NCBI GenBank assembly: GCA_013076295.1
Contig: RQOL01000905.1
Location: forward strand, 62,001-126,000
Direction: 5' to 3'
Length of the DNA stretch: 64,000 nt
Source: Sanderia malayensis
Lineage: Eukaryota; Cnidaria; Scyphozoa; Semaeostomeae; Pelagiidae
Made by a program: the position numbers and the translations under genes. Below the pieces are notes generated by a model. That model had not been told where the DNA came from, searched no databases, and saw only the letters and a list, made by a program, of their open reading frames with translations. Shown one piece after another: positions 1-12,109 of this stretch. Numbering within the stretch: position 1 is the stretch's first letter; each line of letters opens with the position of its first letter.

Positions 1-1847
1 GTATTCTATCCTCACTGTTCTCTATTCTTCTCCTTTCAAATATGGATAAGATGTGGCAAGTGCTCGTCGGCTACTGCAATTAGAAATCCTTCCAGGTCCT
101 TTTAGCGAGGCACGGATGGGCTATTCAGGCGAGACCAGAGTTTCCTCTTCATCACTCAAAATACTCAAAAAACCATGAGAGGAACAAAAATACGCAAAGA
201 AATGTCGCTATGGCAGTCATAACAGAAGAAGCCACTGCAGTGAAGGTCATATCTGTCCAATTGAACATACCTTGAAAAAATGCCAAGCTGAAGTACGGTA
301 ATATCAGCAACAGATAAAAGGTGATAACTCTTCTGGTGGACAATTGAGACGATCAGCATCGGAAAATGACACATGGTATAAAGATGCATGGCATACGGAC
401 AGGGGTCTGGGAGTCAAAAAGCAAATGAAATTGTACGAAAAGGCTAAAATCCCTCTTATAGCCGTCAATAAAATAATAAGGTGTTTATGTCATGCCAAGA
501 ATAATAACGGAGGTACCTACCGTTGATTCGTGCTTAAGTGCCTTGAAGCCTACCAACAGGCCACTGACAGAGAGTATACCAAATAGAACCGAGAGCGAGG
601 GCGAATATTCATTGCTGTATAGAAGCAAGACTTTTGTGCAGCAAGGAGTAGTAACTATACTTCAAGCATTAAAATGAAGACGAAGATGAAATACAAAATA
701 ATCAAAATAGTAACATTAAATATGCTGTGGTTGACCAACATTTCGATCAGCTAGACTGTTGGATTGAGGAAATTTTGTATAGCCATGCTTGCTGTCCGCC
801 ATGAAGAATGGTTTCGCATCGTCTTACCGTCTGTTCTGCGTGGAGAAGGTAAACAACCGGCTCTGAATTAGATATAGTACCAAACAGGCATGTTGGCCTG
901 AAAGTAGAAGAAGGGGCTGACTTCTTGGCTGGGACTTTGATATCTATGTCAACAGGCATTAACCAGTCCGCAAAATGTTTTGACGGTTTTTATGTCCGGA
1001 ATAATTTATTGGTGGTAAATTGGAGTACTACTTGATACCTCGATTCGGATATGCCCTCTTTGCCCAGTGTTGCTCATCTCAACGAATAAATGCTGCCTTT
1101 GAACCCAGTCGAAAATCAATTTATCTACCTGCAAGTTGTTTGACAGTCTTGAGGAAATTGTATATTTCAATACCTTGCATCTGATACATTGTAGCTATGC
1201 TGCCTGTTTCATTGCAATCTGATGAAAAGTTCGAGAGTCAGAAGCCATTGCGTTGAAAACAAGAGGCGTCCAGAGAAAGCAACGGCTTGTGCGCAAAGGT
1301 GTTAAGGGCGATTCCCGTGAACGGAAAGATACTGCCAGCTTTTCTGACCGTGGTAAATAACACGAGCATGCACGAGAAATCATGATATCATCAATGAAGC
1401 AGGAAGGACTATACGGACTGAAGAATCCTGCATGTGCCAAAAGCACCACACTGAAACCAATGATCTGGAGGCGATGATATATAACTGAGTTCAAATGCCA
1501 ACGGGAAGACGTCTTATATCTGTAACTGAAGCGTCGCAAAAGGCCGTGTCCAATGTTGGTGAAATAACGTCACAATGGACCCCGTCAACAAACTCCAGGC
1601 AAGGTGTTTGTTGTTCAACATACAGTAAAACGGGCTGCTGCTGCTTCATTCATATATCTTAAAAGAAAATGTGCTGTAGGTCGTGAGCCTCGTGTCCATT
1701 ATCACCAGTTGGATTGAAATTTGGGATTCAGAGAATTGTGAATATGCTGGTACATGGAGAAAACCGAAATTACCTTTCCTCGGAAGGCTAGTCAGCGATA
1801 AGCAACATGGCGGTTTTTGCAAAATGCAGCGCTCTACTGCAACAGGC
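1..1847. other. No recognised gene; weak minus-strand membrane-like ORFs
   Basis: I recognise no gene here. On the minus strand a 63-codon frame (343 to 152) is rich in hydrophobic residues and could contain two membrane segments. Another hydrophobic stretch lies near 660-500 in a different frame, and a 114-codon frame spans 1539-1195. They could be downstream exons of the minus-strand gene that seems to start at 6732, but no splice sites or homology support that, and frames this short arise by chance. Confidence 0.2.
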
Positions 1848-2165
1848 TGCTTATATCGTACGAACACACGTCTGAGTGGCTGGTTTTGAGGGTCGACCAT
1901 CGACGGCAAACTTTGCTGTAGCAGTAACGGACTTAGAACTGATAAAACACCAATAGAGTGAAAATAGAAGATTAATCCAGTAAAGAAACATGACAGATAA
2001 AGCAAAGACAGATGGAGGACCCCCAAACCCAGCCACTCAGAGCTGACAGCACGAATGCCGCGCATTAAGGCCCTTAGTTAGGCCCCCAAGTGACTGAGCC
2101 GGAGAGAGTGAAATGACAAATTGATGGTAGCGAGTACAGGTGAGAAAAGAGACAGTTAAAAAGAC
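1848..2165 (+). repeat. Repeated module, copy 1, with stem-loop
   Basis: About 310 bp that recurs at 3250-3563. Inside it, 1872-1894 (starting CTGAGTGGCTGG) and 2017-2040 (ending CCAGCCACTCAG) are imperfect inverted repeats bounding a 169-bp block. A diverged relative is recognisable near 34050-34260 (copy A) and 54825-55035 (copy B), for example in the shared GGTTGACCAT and CTCAGAGC stretches. It sits just outside the 103-bp array. Confidence 0.65.
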
Positions 2166-2309
2166 AAGCGTCAAAAACGAGACAAGAAGAATGGATACTT
2201 GACAACATAGTGGACATAATGGAGAATTTTGGATGACACGTATATCGAAATGAGGACACACATAGTTTAGAGTCCGATCACATGGATGGAGTTCAACCTT
2301 GCTATCGGA

Positions 2310-3235
2310 ACAGTGAGAACATCGTAGGGGCTGGGGAACGAAATCGATACGCGGAAAAACCTGATCACCTCATAAAGCAGAAATATTGCGAGAAAATCAC
2401 ATAATCATCATAATAGACACATTGCAGTAACAGGGAAACGAGCTCGATGAGCGAAAAGACATGATCTTCTCATAAAGTTAAAACGTCATGATACAAAACA
2501 CAGGATCATCGCAGGAAGTGCAAATTACGGTCTCGGAAAGGTGTAAACAATTGCCATACACGCACCCACAATCATCTCATAAATTGTGAATTGCGACATC
2601 TGGGAGAACGAAAATCGATATGCGAAGGGATGGTCATCATAGAGGGCATGTCACGACACAACTGCGAGATCATCGCAAAATTCTACACAACGGAACATTG
2701 GGGCAATGAAAATTGCTCTGTGAAAAAACATAGACCTCATATGAGGTAGAGAATCTTGCGATAAAGAACACATGATCATCTCGTAAATTACATATCGCAG
2801 TCTCGGGGAAACAAAACGGGTAAGCGGAAAACGTGATCATGATCAAAGGCATAAATACCCGCGAGGCAACTACATGAACATCTCATCAAACAGAAATAGT
2901 GCAATATCGTCTTAGAAGTTACACATCGGAATATCAGGCCAACGAAATCAAGAATGCGAAGACATGATCGTTTCATACATTGTAAACATCGTGATTTCAA
3001 CGAAAGTTCATTTTGGAAAATTGCACATCCCAATATCAGGGGAACCAGATCGAAATGCGAAAAAACCTGATCATCTCATACATGCAAACATCGCGATAGA
3101 GGCACATGATTATCGTGGAAATTACACTTCGGAATAGAAGGGAGACAAAATCGAAATGGGAAAAAACCTGATCATCTTGTACATGGTAAAACACCTGCGT
3201 TACAACTACATGATCATCGAGAAAAATTACGCATT
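2310..3235 (+). repeat. 103-bp tandem array, degenerate part
   Basis: Roughly nine diverged units of the repeat that becomes homogeneous after 3590. The recurring boxes are CATGATCATC, ACATCGCG, TCAGGGGAACGAAATCG and ATGCGAAAA. Divergence is much higher than in the downstream block, as expected at the edge of a tandem array where homogenisation is weakest. Confidence 0.75.
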
Positions 3236-3249
3236 ATCGTTCTATTGCA

Positions 3250-3563
3250 ACGAACTGCTCATATCGTGCGAACATGCAGCTGAGTGGCTGGTTTTGAGGG
3301 TCGACCATCGACGGCACAGTTGGCGGTAGACGTAACGTACTTGGACATGATAGATACAATAGAGTGAAAAGAGAAAGTTAACCTAGCGAAGGAACATAAC
3401 ACAGAAGCAAAGACAGATGGAGGACCCCCAATCCCAGCCACTCAGAGCTGACAGCACGAATGCCGCGCATTAAGGCCCTTAGTTAGGCCCCCAAGTGACT
3501 GAGCCGGAGAGAGTGAAATGAAAAATAGATGGTAGCGAGTACAGGTGAGAAAAGAGACAGTTG
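3250..3563 (+). repeat. Repeated module, copy 2, interrupting the array
   Basis: Near-copy of 1848-2165, including the CTGAGTGGCTGG / CCAGCCACTCAG inverted ends (3280 and 3445) and the following stretch up to the GAGAAAAGAGACAGTT motif. It separates the degenerate from the homogeneous part of the 103-bp array, so module plus array appear to have been duplicated together once. Confidence 0.65.
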
Positions 3564-3589
3564 AAAAGACAAACATCGAAATCAAAGCT

Positions 3590-5865
3590 CGAAATCTCAT
3601 GATCACTTTGGCAACGATTAGGGCAACGAGCCATGGCAACAATCATGGCAATGAAAATCGAAATGCAAAAACATGATCGTCTCATCTCATACATGGTGAA
3701 CATCGCGATTCGAACATCGCATTATCAGGGGAACAAAATCGAAATTCGAGAAACATGCTCTTCTGATACATCGTAAAACGCCGTGATAGAAACACAAGAT
3801 CATCTTGGCAACTACACATTGCGATATCAGGGTAACGAAATCGATATGCGATAACATGATCATCTCATGGACCATAAAACATCGCGATCCAAACACATGA
3901 ACATCATAGAAAAATGACACATCGCACTATCAGGGTAACGAAATCGATATGCGATAACATGATCTTCTCATGGACCATAAAACATCGCGATACAAACACA
4001 TGATCATCATAGAAAAATTACACATCGCACTATCAGGGTAACGAAATCGATATGCGATAACATGATCATCTCATGGACCATAAGACATCGCGAGACAAAC
4101 ACGTGATCGTCATAGAAAAATTACACATCGCACTATCAGGGTAACGAAATCGATATGCGATAACATGATCATCTCATGGACCATAAAACATCGCGATACA
4201 ACACACATGATCATCATAGAAAAATTACACATCGCAATACCACGGTAACGAAATCGAAACGCGATAACATGATCATCTCATAAGATATAAACATCGCGAT
4301 ACAAGCACATGATCATCACAGAACGATTACACATCGCATTATCAGGGGAACAAAATCAAAATTCGAGAAACATGCTCTTCTTATACATCGTAAAACGTCG
4401 TGATAGAAACACAAGATCGACTTGGCAATTACACATTGCAATATCAGGGGAACGAAATTGAAATGCGATAACATGATCATCTCATAAGATATAAACCTCG
4501 CGATACAAAACACATGATCATCATAGAACAATTACACATCGCAATACCAGGGTAACGAAATCGAAATGCGATAACATGATCATCTCATAAGATATAAACA
4601 TCGCGATACAAGCGCATGATCATCTCAGAAGTGACACATCGCAAAATCAGGGGAACAAAATCGAAAAGCGACAACATGATCATCTCATAAGATATAAACA
4701 TCGCGATACAAGCACATGATCATCATAGAACAATTACACATCGTATTATCAGGGGAACAAAATCAAAATTCGAGAAACATGCTCTTCTTATACATCGTAA
4801 AACGTCGTGATAGAAACACAAGATCGACTTGGCAATTACACATTGCAATATCAGGGGAACGAAATTGAAATGCGATAACATGATCATCTCATAAGATATA
4901 AACATCGCGATACAAGCACATGATCATCTGAGAAGTGACACATCGCAAAATCAGGGGAACAAAATCGAAAAGCGACAACATGATCATCTCATAAGATATA
5001 AACATCGCGATACAAGCACATGATCATCATAGAACAATTACACATCGCAATACCAGGGTAACTAAATCGAAACGTGATAACATGATCATCTCATAAGATA
5101 TAAACATCGCGATACAAGCACATGATCATCATAGAACAATTACACATCGCAAAACCAGGGTAACGAAATCGAAACGCGACAACATGATCAACGCATTCAT
5201 GATAAACATCGCTATACAAAAACACATGATCATCTCAGAAATGACACATCGCAAAATCAGGGGAACAAAATCGAAAAGCGACAACATGATCATCTCATAA
5301 AACATAAACCTCGCGATACAAACACATGATCATCATAGAACAATTACACATCGCACTATCAGGGGGACGAAATCGAAATGTGAAAACATGATCAACGCAT
5401 TCATGATAAACATCGCTATACAAAAACACATGATCATCTCAGAAGTGACACATCGCAAAATCAGGGGGACGAAATCGATATGCGATAACATGATCATCTC
5501 ATGGACCATAAAACATCGCGATACAAACACATGATCATCATAGAAAAATTACGCATCGCAATATCAGGGTAACGAAATCGATATGCGATAACATGATCAT
5601 CTCATGGACCATAAAACATCGCGATACAAACACATGATCATCATAGAAAAATTACACATCGCACTATCAGGGTAACGAAATCGATATGCGATAACATGAT
5701 CATCTCATAAAACATAAACATCGCGATATAAACACATGATCATCACAGAAATTTTTACATCGCAATATCGGGGTGCGAAATCGATATGCGATAACATGAT
5801 CATCTCATGGACCATAAAACATCGCGATACACATACATGAAGATTTTTGAAGTTGCACATCGCAA
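3590..5865 (+). repeat. 103-bp tandem array, homogeneous part
   Basis: About 22 units. The box CGATATGCG or CGAAATGCG recurs at 3842, 3945, 4048, 4151 and 4255, giving a 103-104 bp period. Each unit has two halves, each with an ACATGATCATC box followed by ACATCGC, so the unit is probably an old dimer. A four-unit higher-order repeat is visible: the block at about 4321 recurs about 411 bp later at 4732. A few very diverged units occur at 34860-35040 and 56930-57060 in the duplicated loci, so the sequence is older than its amplification here. Confidence 0.88.
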
Positions 5866-6408
5866 TAACCGACGGAAAGTAACGGCTGGGGGAGTAACAA
5901 ACTTTAAATTTTAGCGAGTACAGCGGAAAAGATCCTAGGGTGTAGAAGGCTAAGCTTTTGGCAGTCCCAAGGGAAGCGATGCTGAAGAGGAATGAAGGCA
6001 AATGCAATAGACGGCATAACGAGATCAAAACGAAAGGTGAAAACTTACAATGGCTTGTAAAAGAAAAGTAGCGTAAAAGAATGTTAGGCGCACGGGGGAA
6101 AATAAAGAATAAAATACGCAAAGCAGAACACGCACAGGAATATCCGGAGAGACGTTATGACAGAGAACACAAAAAACCTCGGTAAAAATAAAAAGATAAA
6201 CAGAAGCAAAAGGGCCTACTCCGAAAAATCACTTCTGATGCGAGACAAGAAATTAGGGGAAGACTAAAGGAATTACGAAAAAACACGGGGACAAAGAAAA
6301 ACTTAACTTATGCAGGACTGACCTCGCGAGACAAATTGGGAAAAACTTATAGCGAATCGAGGCGACAACGGGCATGGGTCTCGGGGTAAAATGAAAAAGC
6401 AAACTCAC

Positions 6409-6732
6409 AGAAATATCTTGACGGGCGGCGACACAGGTTCAGCAAGCTTGTCTGCACTTTGCGCTGGGGCACATGGTCTGAGAAAACGACAGCTGGAGGA
6501 GAACATATGAGCGGCATACACTGGTAGAAGAGGTAACAGCAGCCTGACCAGACGAAACCGTGATGTCTTGTCCTGAGAGGGCGTGAAAAGAAGCACCGAC
6601 TTCAATTACCAACGTGGCTGGAACCCACAGACTGGATGAGGAGGCTGTAGAGGGAACTGCTTCAATACTTAACTGCCTAACAAGGGTACGAATGGCCTCA
6701 GCGAAGGGTTGACTCGGTCGTGGAGACGACAT
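6409..6732 (-). CDS. Candidate first exon of unidentified minus-strand gene
   Basis: An ATG at 6732 opens a 97-codon frame rich in Ser, Ala and Pro that stops at 6439. The sequence continues to a good splice donor (GTGAGTTTGCT on the minus strand, exon end 6409). The donor matches the one at 57425 in copy B and, with one change, at 35311 in copy A, which argues that it is functional. An overlapping frame (6605 to 6405) runs open through the donor, so the true reading frame is unclear. The TATA-like box near 6850 lies about 120 bp upstream. No homology is recognised; it may be an untranslated or decayed exon. Confidence 0.3.
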
Positions 6733-6843
6733 GCTGATGAATTTTTGGCAGCGACGGTGTCAGACGATGAAAGACGAAACTTAGACCACCAAATTCTCTG
6801 ACTTGGTGCGTATTTGTTAGAGAACTGTGATAACCACGAGGAA

Positions 6844-6856
6844 CCAATATATATGC
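6844..6856 (-). promoter_or_regulatory. TATA-like box of the minus-strand locus
   Basis: CATATATATTGG on the minus strand, about 120 bp upstream of the ATG at 6732. The flanking sequence (a TTTCTATCTCCC stretch, then the TATA box) is conserved at 35470-35510 in copy A, where a hAT element has inserted just upstream. Conservation between two otherwise diverged loci supports a promoter, but it is not proof. Confidence 0.4.
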
Positions 6857-6889
6857 CCTTATTCCCCTCTGGGAGATAGAAATATCCCG

Positions 6890-7384
6890 GATATTACTAG
6901 TAAAAATGCATAAATTATCTTATCCTGGTCACGTGTCAGAATACATCACAGTGAGGATAGATGAAAAATGCAATACATCAGTTTGAGGTACAAGGTCCAA
7001 AGTATAAGCTCCAGCGCAGTCAATGTGCATTGTGAAATAGAAAGCGCAGTGTCTCTTAATATATTCCTTCTGCTCATAATAAGATGAGACCAGGGTTGCC
7101 ATATTGGCCTTTTTAAGGCCAAATTGCTCGATTTTGGCCTCTTTTCATGTTGATCTGCCTGAAAAAATAACATTTGGCCTGACACTAAAATTTGGCCTTT
7201 TTTGGCCTGTTTTCTCGAATATCTTGAAATTCTTAACTTTCGAATTTTTCCTTGTTTTTCGCTTATAATAGTGCAGTTATTAGTTATTTTATTTTATATC
7301 ATTGTGATAGCTACAACAAGCTTTGACAATTTGTTTTGATCGACAACATCGACTCTCACTGAACATAGCGAGGTTTTTAAGTTT
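6890..7384. other. Intergenic; no gene seen
   Basis: No credible coding frame. A stretch at 7090-7210 repeats the word TTTGGCC/GGCCTTTTT several times and begins with CAGGGTTGCCATATTGGCC, which resembles a hAT-type terminus, but I found no matching inverted end. Confidence 0.4.
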
Positions 7385-10300
7385 TTGTGTGAATTTTCTG
7401 CTATAATGGTAAAATTCAGAAGTATCAGACATAAAAGGAGAATTTATCAAGGTAACCAGCATGAAATAGTTCAAAAAAATGTTGTTTCTAAGTCAAAAGG
7501 AAGACCGAAGAAGAGAGATACAAGAACTAGGCCACCCACAACATCCAACCCAGTTGGCCCAAGTTTAACTTCATCATGAGCAACTGAAAAGTTTCGTTGA
7601 TTTCAACAGATTTCTCCAGCAAGGCAGACATTTTCTGATCCTTTCACAACTATACAAGATTCTTGTGACACTGGTTTTTGATTTTTGGATATTGAAATTC
7701 TACAAAATATTTTCAAGTTTCTTGCATGTTTTGAATGCATGGAATGTTCATTATTCTTTAAAAATGATCTTTCCACTAAAAATGGTCTTGCCAACATTTT
7801 AATTTGTCATCCCATGGTTGTCTATTTTGAAAAGAATGTTATTCTCCAAAGAAATCTGAGGTGTACATTTGAAGTTAATAAATGATTTGTTTATGAAATT
7901 GAATTTGATCTCCTTTTGTTTGAAAGCCTTCTTATCCTGCGTGACCACCCCTCCCTTAACAATCAAACGTCTAGCATTCCCCTGCAGCTATTTAATTAAC
8001 TTATTGTCGTTTTCTTTGTTCTTTTCTAATTGCATTTTAACTTGTATGTTGCCTCTCAACTTTTTCATGATTGTATTCCTTTCTCTTAGTTATGCCTTTG
8101 TTTGCTAATATATAAATATTGCATTTACTTTACTTCTTGTCATCTGAGGATGCTGACAGTTACTCAGCAAAACGTCATGTAATTTTACTGGTTTTGTCAT
8201 TTTTAACGGATTTGTCAATTATTTCATGGATTTGTCAATTATTAACTGAATTTGTCTCTGGTTTTTCTCATGTCTGTCCTTGTCGTCCTATACATTTTGA
8301 AATTTCTATATGCAATTCGTTTTCCGCCTGGTATTTCTATTGGAATGACAATCGTTGGAGCAGGATATGCTTCTGCAAAAACATTTCCCAGTTATGAACA
8401 CGACAACACTGCCTACAAGAGAACATTATGAGAATTTGATCAAATCATTGAATTCAGCTGCCTGAAACCAGGTTTTGCAAGACTCAACAGTGATGAACAT
8501 TCGCTGAAAAAATGTCTTCACGGGAAAAAACAAAACCAAAACGAATGCATGAACTGGTGTTGTGAGGCAGACTACAAAAGGCTATTTATATTGAAAGGGA
8601 TGTATTTGAAATTGCTGTGCTGGAGGAAATGAGTAATTTCAATGATGGGTCAACACTCAAGAGCCATTGTAAATTTATTAAAGGGCTACTCTCACCATAT
8701 TTTTTTATTTCATTTCTGGGTAGTTTTTGACGTAAAAACAGGTACTGCACTTATTAAATTTCGAAATTCGCTCATTAACACCTCTTTTCACGGCTCTAAA
8801 AGTGCGATTTTCAGAAAAAAGTCGGGCAAAAAGAAAACTGGGGCGAGGCCGGTGTAACGTAGATGCCGGAACGCATGAAATTTATTTTATTGTTTTCAGT
8901 ACCAATTCAATGTTTTGCATATTATGGTCAAAACCAAGTCGTATTTAAAAAATTAAATCGTGCCACGAACTAGTTCAGGACCTGAGGAATCTGTTGATGC
9001 CTCGTTTATCATGAAAAAGTGAGTTTTTTACAAAAATGAGGATGATTTGCTCACGCTTATGCTGCAAGCCGGCATGTTTTTCGACCTCAACGTCGCAGTC
9101 TCGAGCGAGCTTCACATACAGTCTTCAGTGGTGCGGGATAGTTTTAAACAACAATATGAATTCGAAATTTATTCAATTAAAGAGGAGCAAGCTCTCTTTC
9201 AACAATTTTTCGATAGAATTAATAGTATGGAAAATTGGTGAGCTCTTATCTATGCATTTATAAGATTTAAACCAAATCGGGTCAGTTAAAAATTGCTAAA
9301 TTGTAAAATTGCTAGGCCGAACAGGTTCTGGCACGGGTAAAGCAGAATTCCGCTATTTTGGATTAATAATGCATGAAAATAACCCTATTTGTCTTATCTG
9401 GTGTGTTTTTGAAGCAGCAGCTCATATTTTGGTAATATTTCAAGTGTAGTTATGGTCATAGCTGTGTAGAAAAACTAGAAAATCCCTTCCAGGAGTGTGA
9501 ACATTAATGTCCAGAGATCGAAGATTTTACAAGTTCAATGTGAATTCGAAGAAAAACTTTCCAGCACAATGTTGGGCTTCATACTGGTGTTCTAGTTTTG
9601 ATCATAATGTCTGACTTTGTCAACAATATACACCTTTACTTTGCCTTAGGTTTCAATGTAACCACCAAGGTATATAATTTATAACAAGAACTCCATGGTT
9701 ATGTCAACCAAACAATTTCAATTTGAGCAATTTTTTAACAGCGCATCACTTTAGCATTTCAATATCTTTGACAAAAACCCAAGTAGTAAAGACAAAAATA
9801 ATCCATAATTATCTTGCTAAAACCAAGCACACGGCAAAACTTGATAAAATAGATTATAGAACTGATGGAAATGGAAACGATAAACAAACTTATTATATTC
9901 ACGAATAGTTGGTTGTTTATAACGCAAATGAAAGGAAGGAAGAGGTTGAGGTTAAGTGATGAACAGATAACAACGTGAGGCGTGTGAATACTGGAAAAAT
10001 CCATTGTCACTGCATCAGCTTTGGGGTCAATTTTCAGCCCTTAACAATGCCGAAAATTAAAAAAAAACACACGGGGAGATGTCAATAAGCTTTGTAATGA
10101 TGGTGTTGAAGTGGTTTGAAAAAACATTTGTGTTTATCATTGAAAACAAGGGAGAAAACCGGACGCGACGTTGATTTTTCCATACTGAAGCCAAAGAGAG
10201 AAGTTTTTTTGCGTTCCGGCATCTACGTCACACAACCTCGGCCCAGATCGTTTCATGTTGCGCGACATTTTCAGAAATGGCCTGAAAATCGCACTTTTGG

Positions 10301-10615
10301 AGCCGTGAAAAGAGGTGTTAATGAGCGAATTTCGAAATTTAAAAAGTGCAGTACCTGTTTTTACGTCAAAAACTACCCAGAAATGAAACAAAAAAATATG
10401 GTGAGAGTAGCCCTTTAAAGTAACTGGGAGTTCAGCGTGGAGTTTTTGCAGCAACATTTTGCAGAGTATTGGATGAAAGTAGCATCTCTTCATCTCAATA
10501 TCAGGAAAAGGATACCAGAAAGCTTTCTAAAAAGAAATTAAGAAGGTACAGAAAGCCCAAGGATGATCAAAATCAAAAAATTAAAGGAGAAACTTATGGA
10601 GCTGGACAGTTTTAG
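7385..10615 (+). pseudogene. Mutator-like transposase pseudogene, split by a TTAA element
   Basis: Remains of a transposase of the Mutator-like type common in cnidarians and arthropods. The N-terminus is in a 64-codon frame at 7385-7579, with the basic KFRSIRHKRRIYQGNQH start and a KGRPKK motif. Further pieces are FEVNK (about 7870), the segment with KKCLHGKKQNQNE (about 8490-8560) and FNDG (about 8641). After an inserted element (8682-10414), the typical end KGETYGAGQF followed by a stop is at 10580-10615. Frames are broken repeatedly and much of the middle, including the expected catalytic region, is missing or unrecognisable. The family is named from remembered motif patterns, not from a search. 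Confidence 0.6.
8682..10414. mobile_element. TTAA element, AGGGCTACTCTCACC family
   Basis: A 1,733-bp element flanked by TTAA (8678-8681 and 10415-10418). Terminal inverted repeats begin AGGGCTACTCTCACCATA and extend imperfectly for about 200 bp: the Gly-rich-looking frame at 8642-8857 reappears inverted at 10493-10137. There is no transposase frame, so it is a non-autonomous TTAA-specific element, probably moved by a piggyBac-type transposase. It interrupts the Mutator-like pseudogene. The interior (9000-10000) holds nothing I recognise. Confidence 0.8.
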
Positions 10616-11151
10616 GAAGTTTTTCTATATACGAACTTTGGACGTGATTTTCTCAAAATACGTTTTTAGCATTCTTGACATGACGCTAAGATTTTTAACT
10701 TCGCACTCCCTTAAGATATTTCTCTAACACTTTCCGTGTAATTTTGCTATGTGTTATAGAGTGCAATAAAGCTCAAAGAGGGCAAGTAGATGCAAAAATA
10801 ACTTCAGGGTAGTGTGCTTCGTATCCATCAATTTTAGAGCTTTATTGCACAGTTCCATTAACAGACCACACACTGTAAACATTTAGAAGCTCTACCTTTT
10901 GTAGTTTTTGCATGAAAAATGTTCGCAGAAACACCAAAATTTGACATTTTTTGAACATTTTTGGTTGCCAAGGCAACAAATTACCTGCCATTTTGAATTT
11001 AACACCATATTTTAGCTTCCATAAGTACCACCTACATTGCCCACTATCAATTTGGACTTCAACCCCACTGCTTCTATTTAGGGGGGTCTACAACCTTAAA
11101 AGTGCCTACTTTAGACCAAAACAGGCACACACAACCAGAGGTCACTAAAAA
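10616..11151. other. Non-coding; nothing recognised
   Basis: AT-rich sequence without a credible gene. AGAGCTTTATTGCAC (about 10836) and GTGCAATAAAGCTC (about 10761) form an inverted pair, possibly the ends of a short palindromic repeat. Confidence 0.4.
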
Positions 11152-11527
11152 TGTTACACTCTTTTTTATAAGAACCAGGTAATTTTTGCCGAGACTCGAT
11201 GTTCTTAATTTTTTCATAATTTGAGGCTCGAATGTTCTTAAAAGTGTTCTTATTTTATTTTTGCAGTGATATTAGACCAGAACTGCAACATTATTTATAC
11301 ATGTTTGCTACGGCATAACACGTTGCCTTATGAATGACTTTTGTTTAGGAATTGCATGGTTTTGTTTTGTTGAAGTGAAAAAATTCAAAAATCACTTTGT
11401 TTTTTTCTTGTTTCTTTTCTAACTTCTCATCCGAGGCTGAGCATGTTCCAAACTTGTTCTTATTTTTTTGGGAAATTGAGCCTCAGTCTTCTTATAAAGT
11501 GTGTTCTTATAAAAAAAGAGTGTTACA
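11152..11527. mobile_element. 376-bp MITE
   Basis: Near-perfect terminal inverted repeats: TGTTACACTCTTTTTTATAA at the left and its complement (GTTCTTATAAAAAAAGAG... ending GTGTTACA) at the right. The inner sequence keeps inverted copies of the GTTCTTA and GAGCCTCA/GAGGCTCG words, so the whole element is a long imperfect palindrome. No coding capacity. The superfamily is not determined because the target duplication is unclear. Confidence 0.7.
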
Positions 11528-11559
11528 TTCAACAGAAGATATATTTTGATTCAATTAAA

Positions 11560-11925
11560 AAATAGCAATAACTAAAACAGTTCAAAATTCGTACATGGAG
11601 GAATTGGGTAGATCCAGAGTTTTTGGCGTGGGGGTAAAATCCTTGCAGAATTTGTCTTGAAAATGCTTCAAGCATGGCAGGTGATATTTCGTTCCTTGAC
11701 ATGGTTTTCACCACAATGATGTAGGAGAAGATCCTTTCTGCAACTGCATTGCCTGCAATCTGCAATTGAGAAGTGTGATTTTTAGTTCTTCCCAGCTTTT
11801 CAATTCACGAGGATGCGATTTGGCGATGAATTCCTCATTTTGGACCAGACAGAGTGATTTTGTCCCAGGATGCTAGATGCACCATCATATGCAGTCCCAC
11901 GTCCCAACGTCTTGAAGACATAAAT
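11560..11925 (-). pseudogene. hAT transposase fragments
   Basis: On the minus strand, a GTAYDGASSILG motif (about 11905-11870) resembles the conserved RGxxYDGAxxMxG motif of hAT transposases. About 50 codons on, the frame at 11765-11620 carries AERIFS...KTMSRNEIS, which resembles the hAT C-terminal dimerisation segment (ERxFS...K...RNxLs). In intact proteins these regions are further apart, so the copy is internally deleted. Frames shift between the two pieces. Confidence 0.55.
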
Positions 11926-12109
11926 TTAATAAATAATAATATTTTCCCCTGTGGAATTTATTTTTTGCATGAAACATTTGTAGACTTGCAGATGAGAAGA
12001 TGAGAGTTTTCCCAGAAATGTCGTGGCATAAATCATAGTAGAAAGCAGGTGAAACAATTTCGAAATTGACAACAGCAAGTTCGAAATTTCTTTAGCTCCT
12101 CGTCCTCTT

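Noticed and set aside
2310..5865. Possible CRISPR array
   Set aside because: Units are tandem and continuous without unique spacers, and the genome is eukaryotic.
3687..6121. Repeated minus-strand frames encoding similar Cys/Phe-rich peptides
   Set aside because: They arise from the 103-bp array read in one phase; the period is not a multiple of three across units and no signal peptide-gene structure is supported.
7869..8397. 79- and 92-codon frames with hydrophobic residues
   Set aside because: They overlap the Mutator-like relic in other phases; hydrophobicity comes from T-rich sequence.
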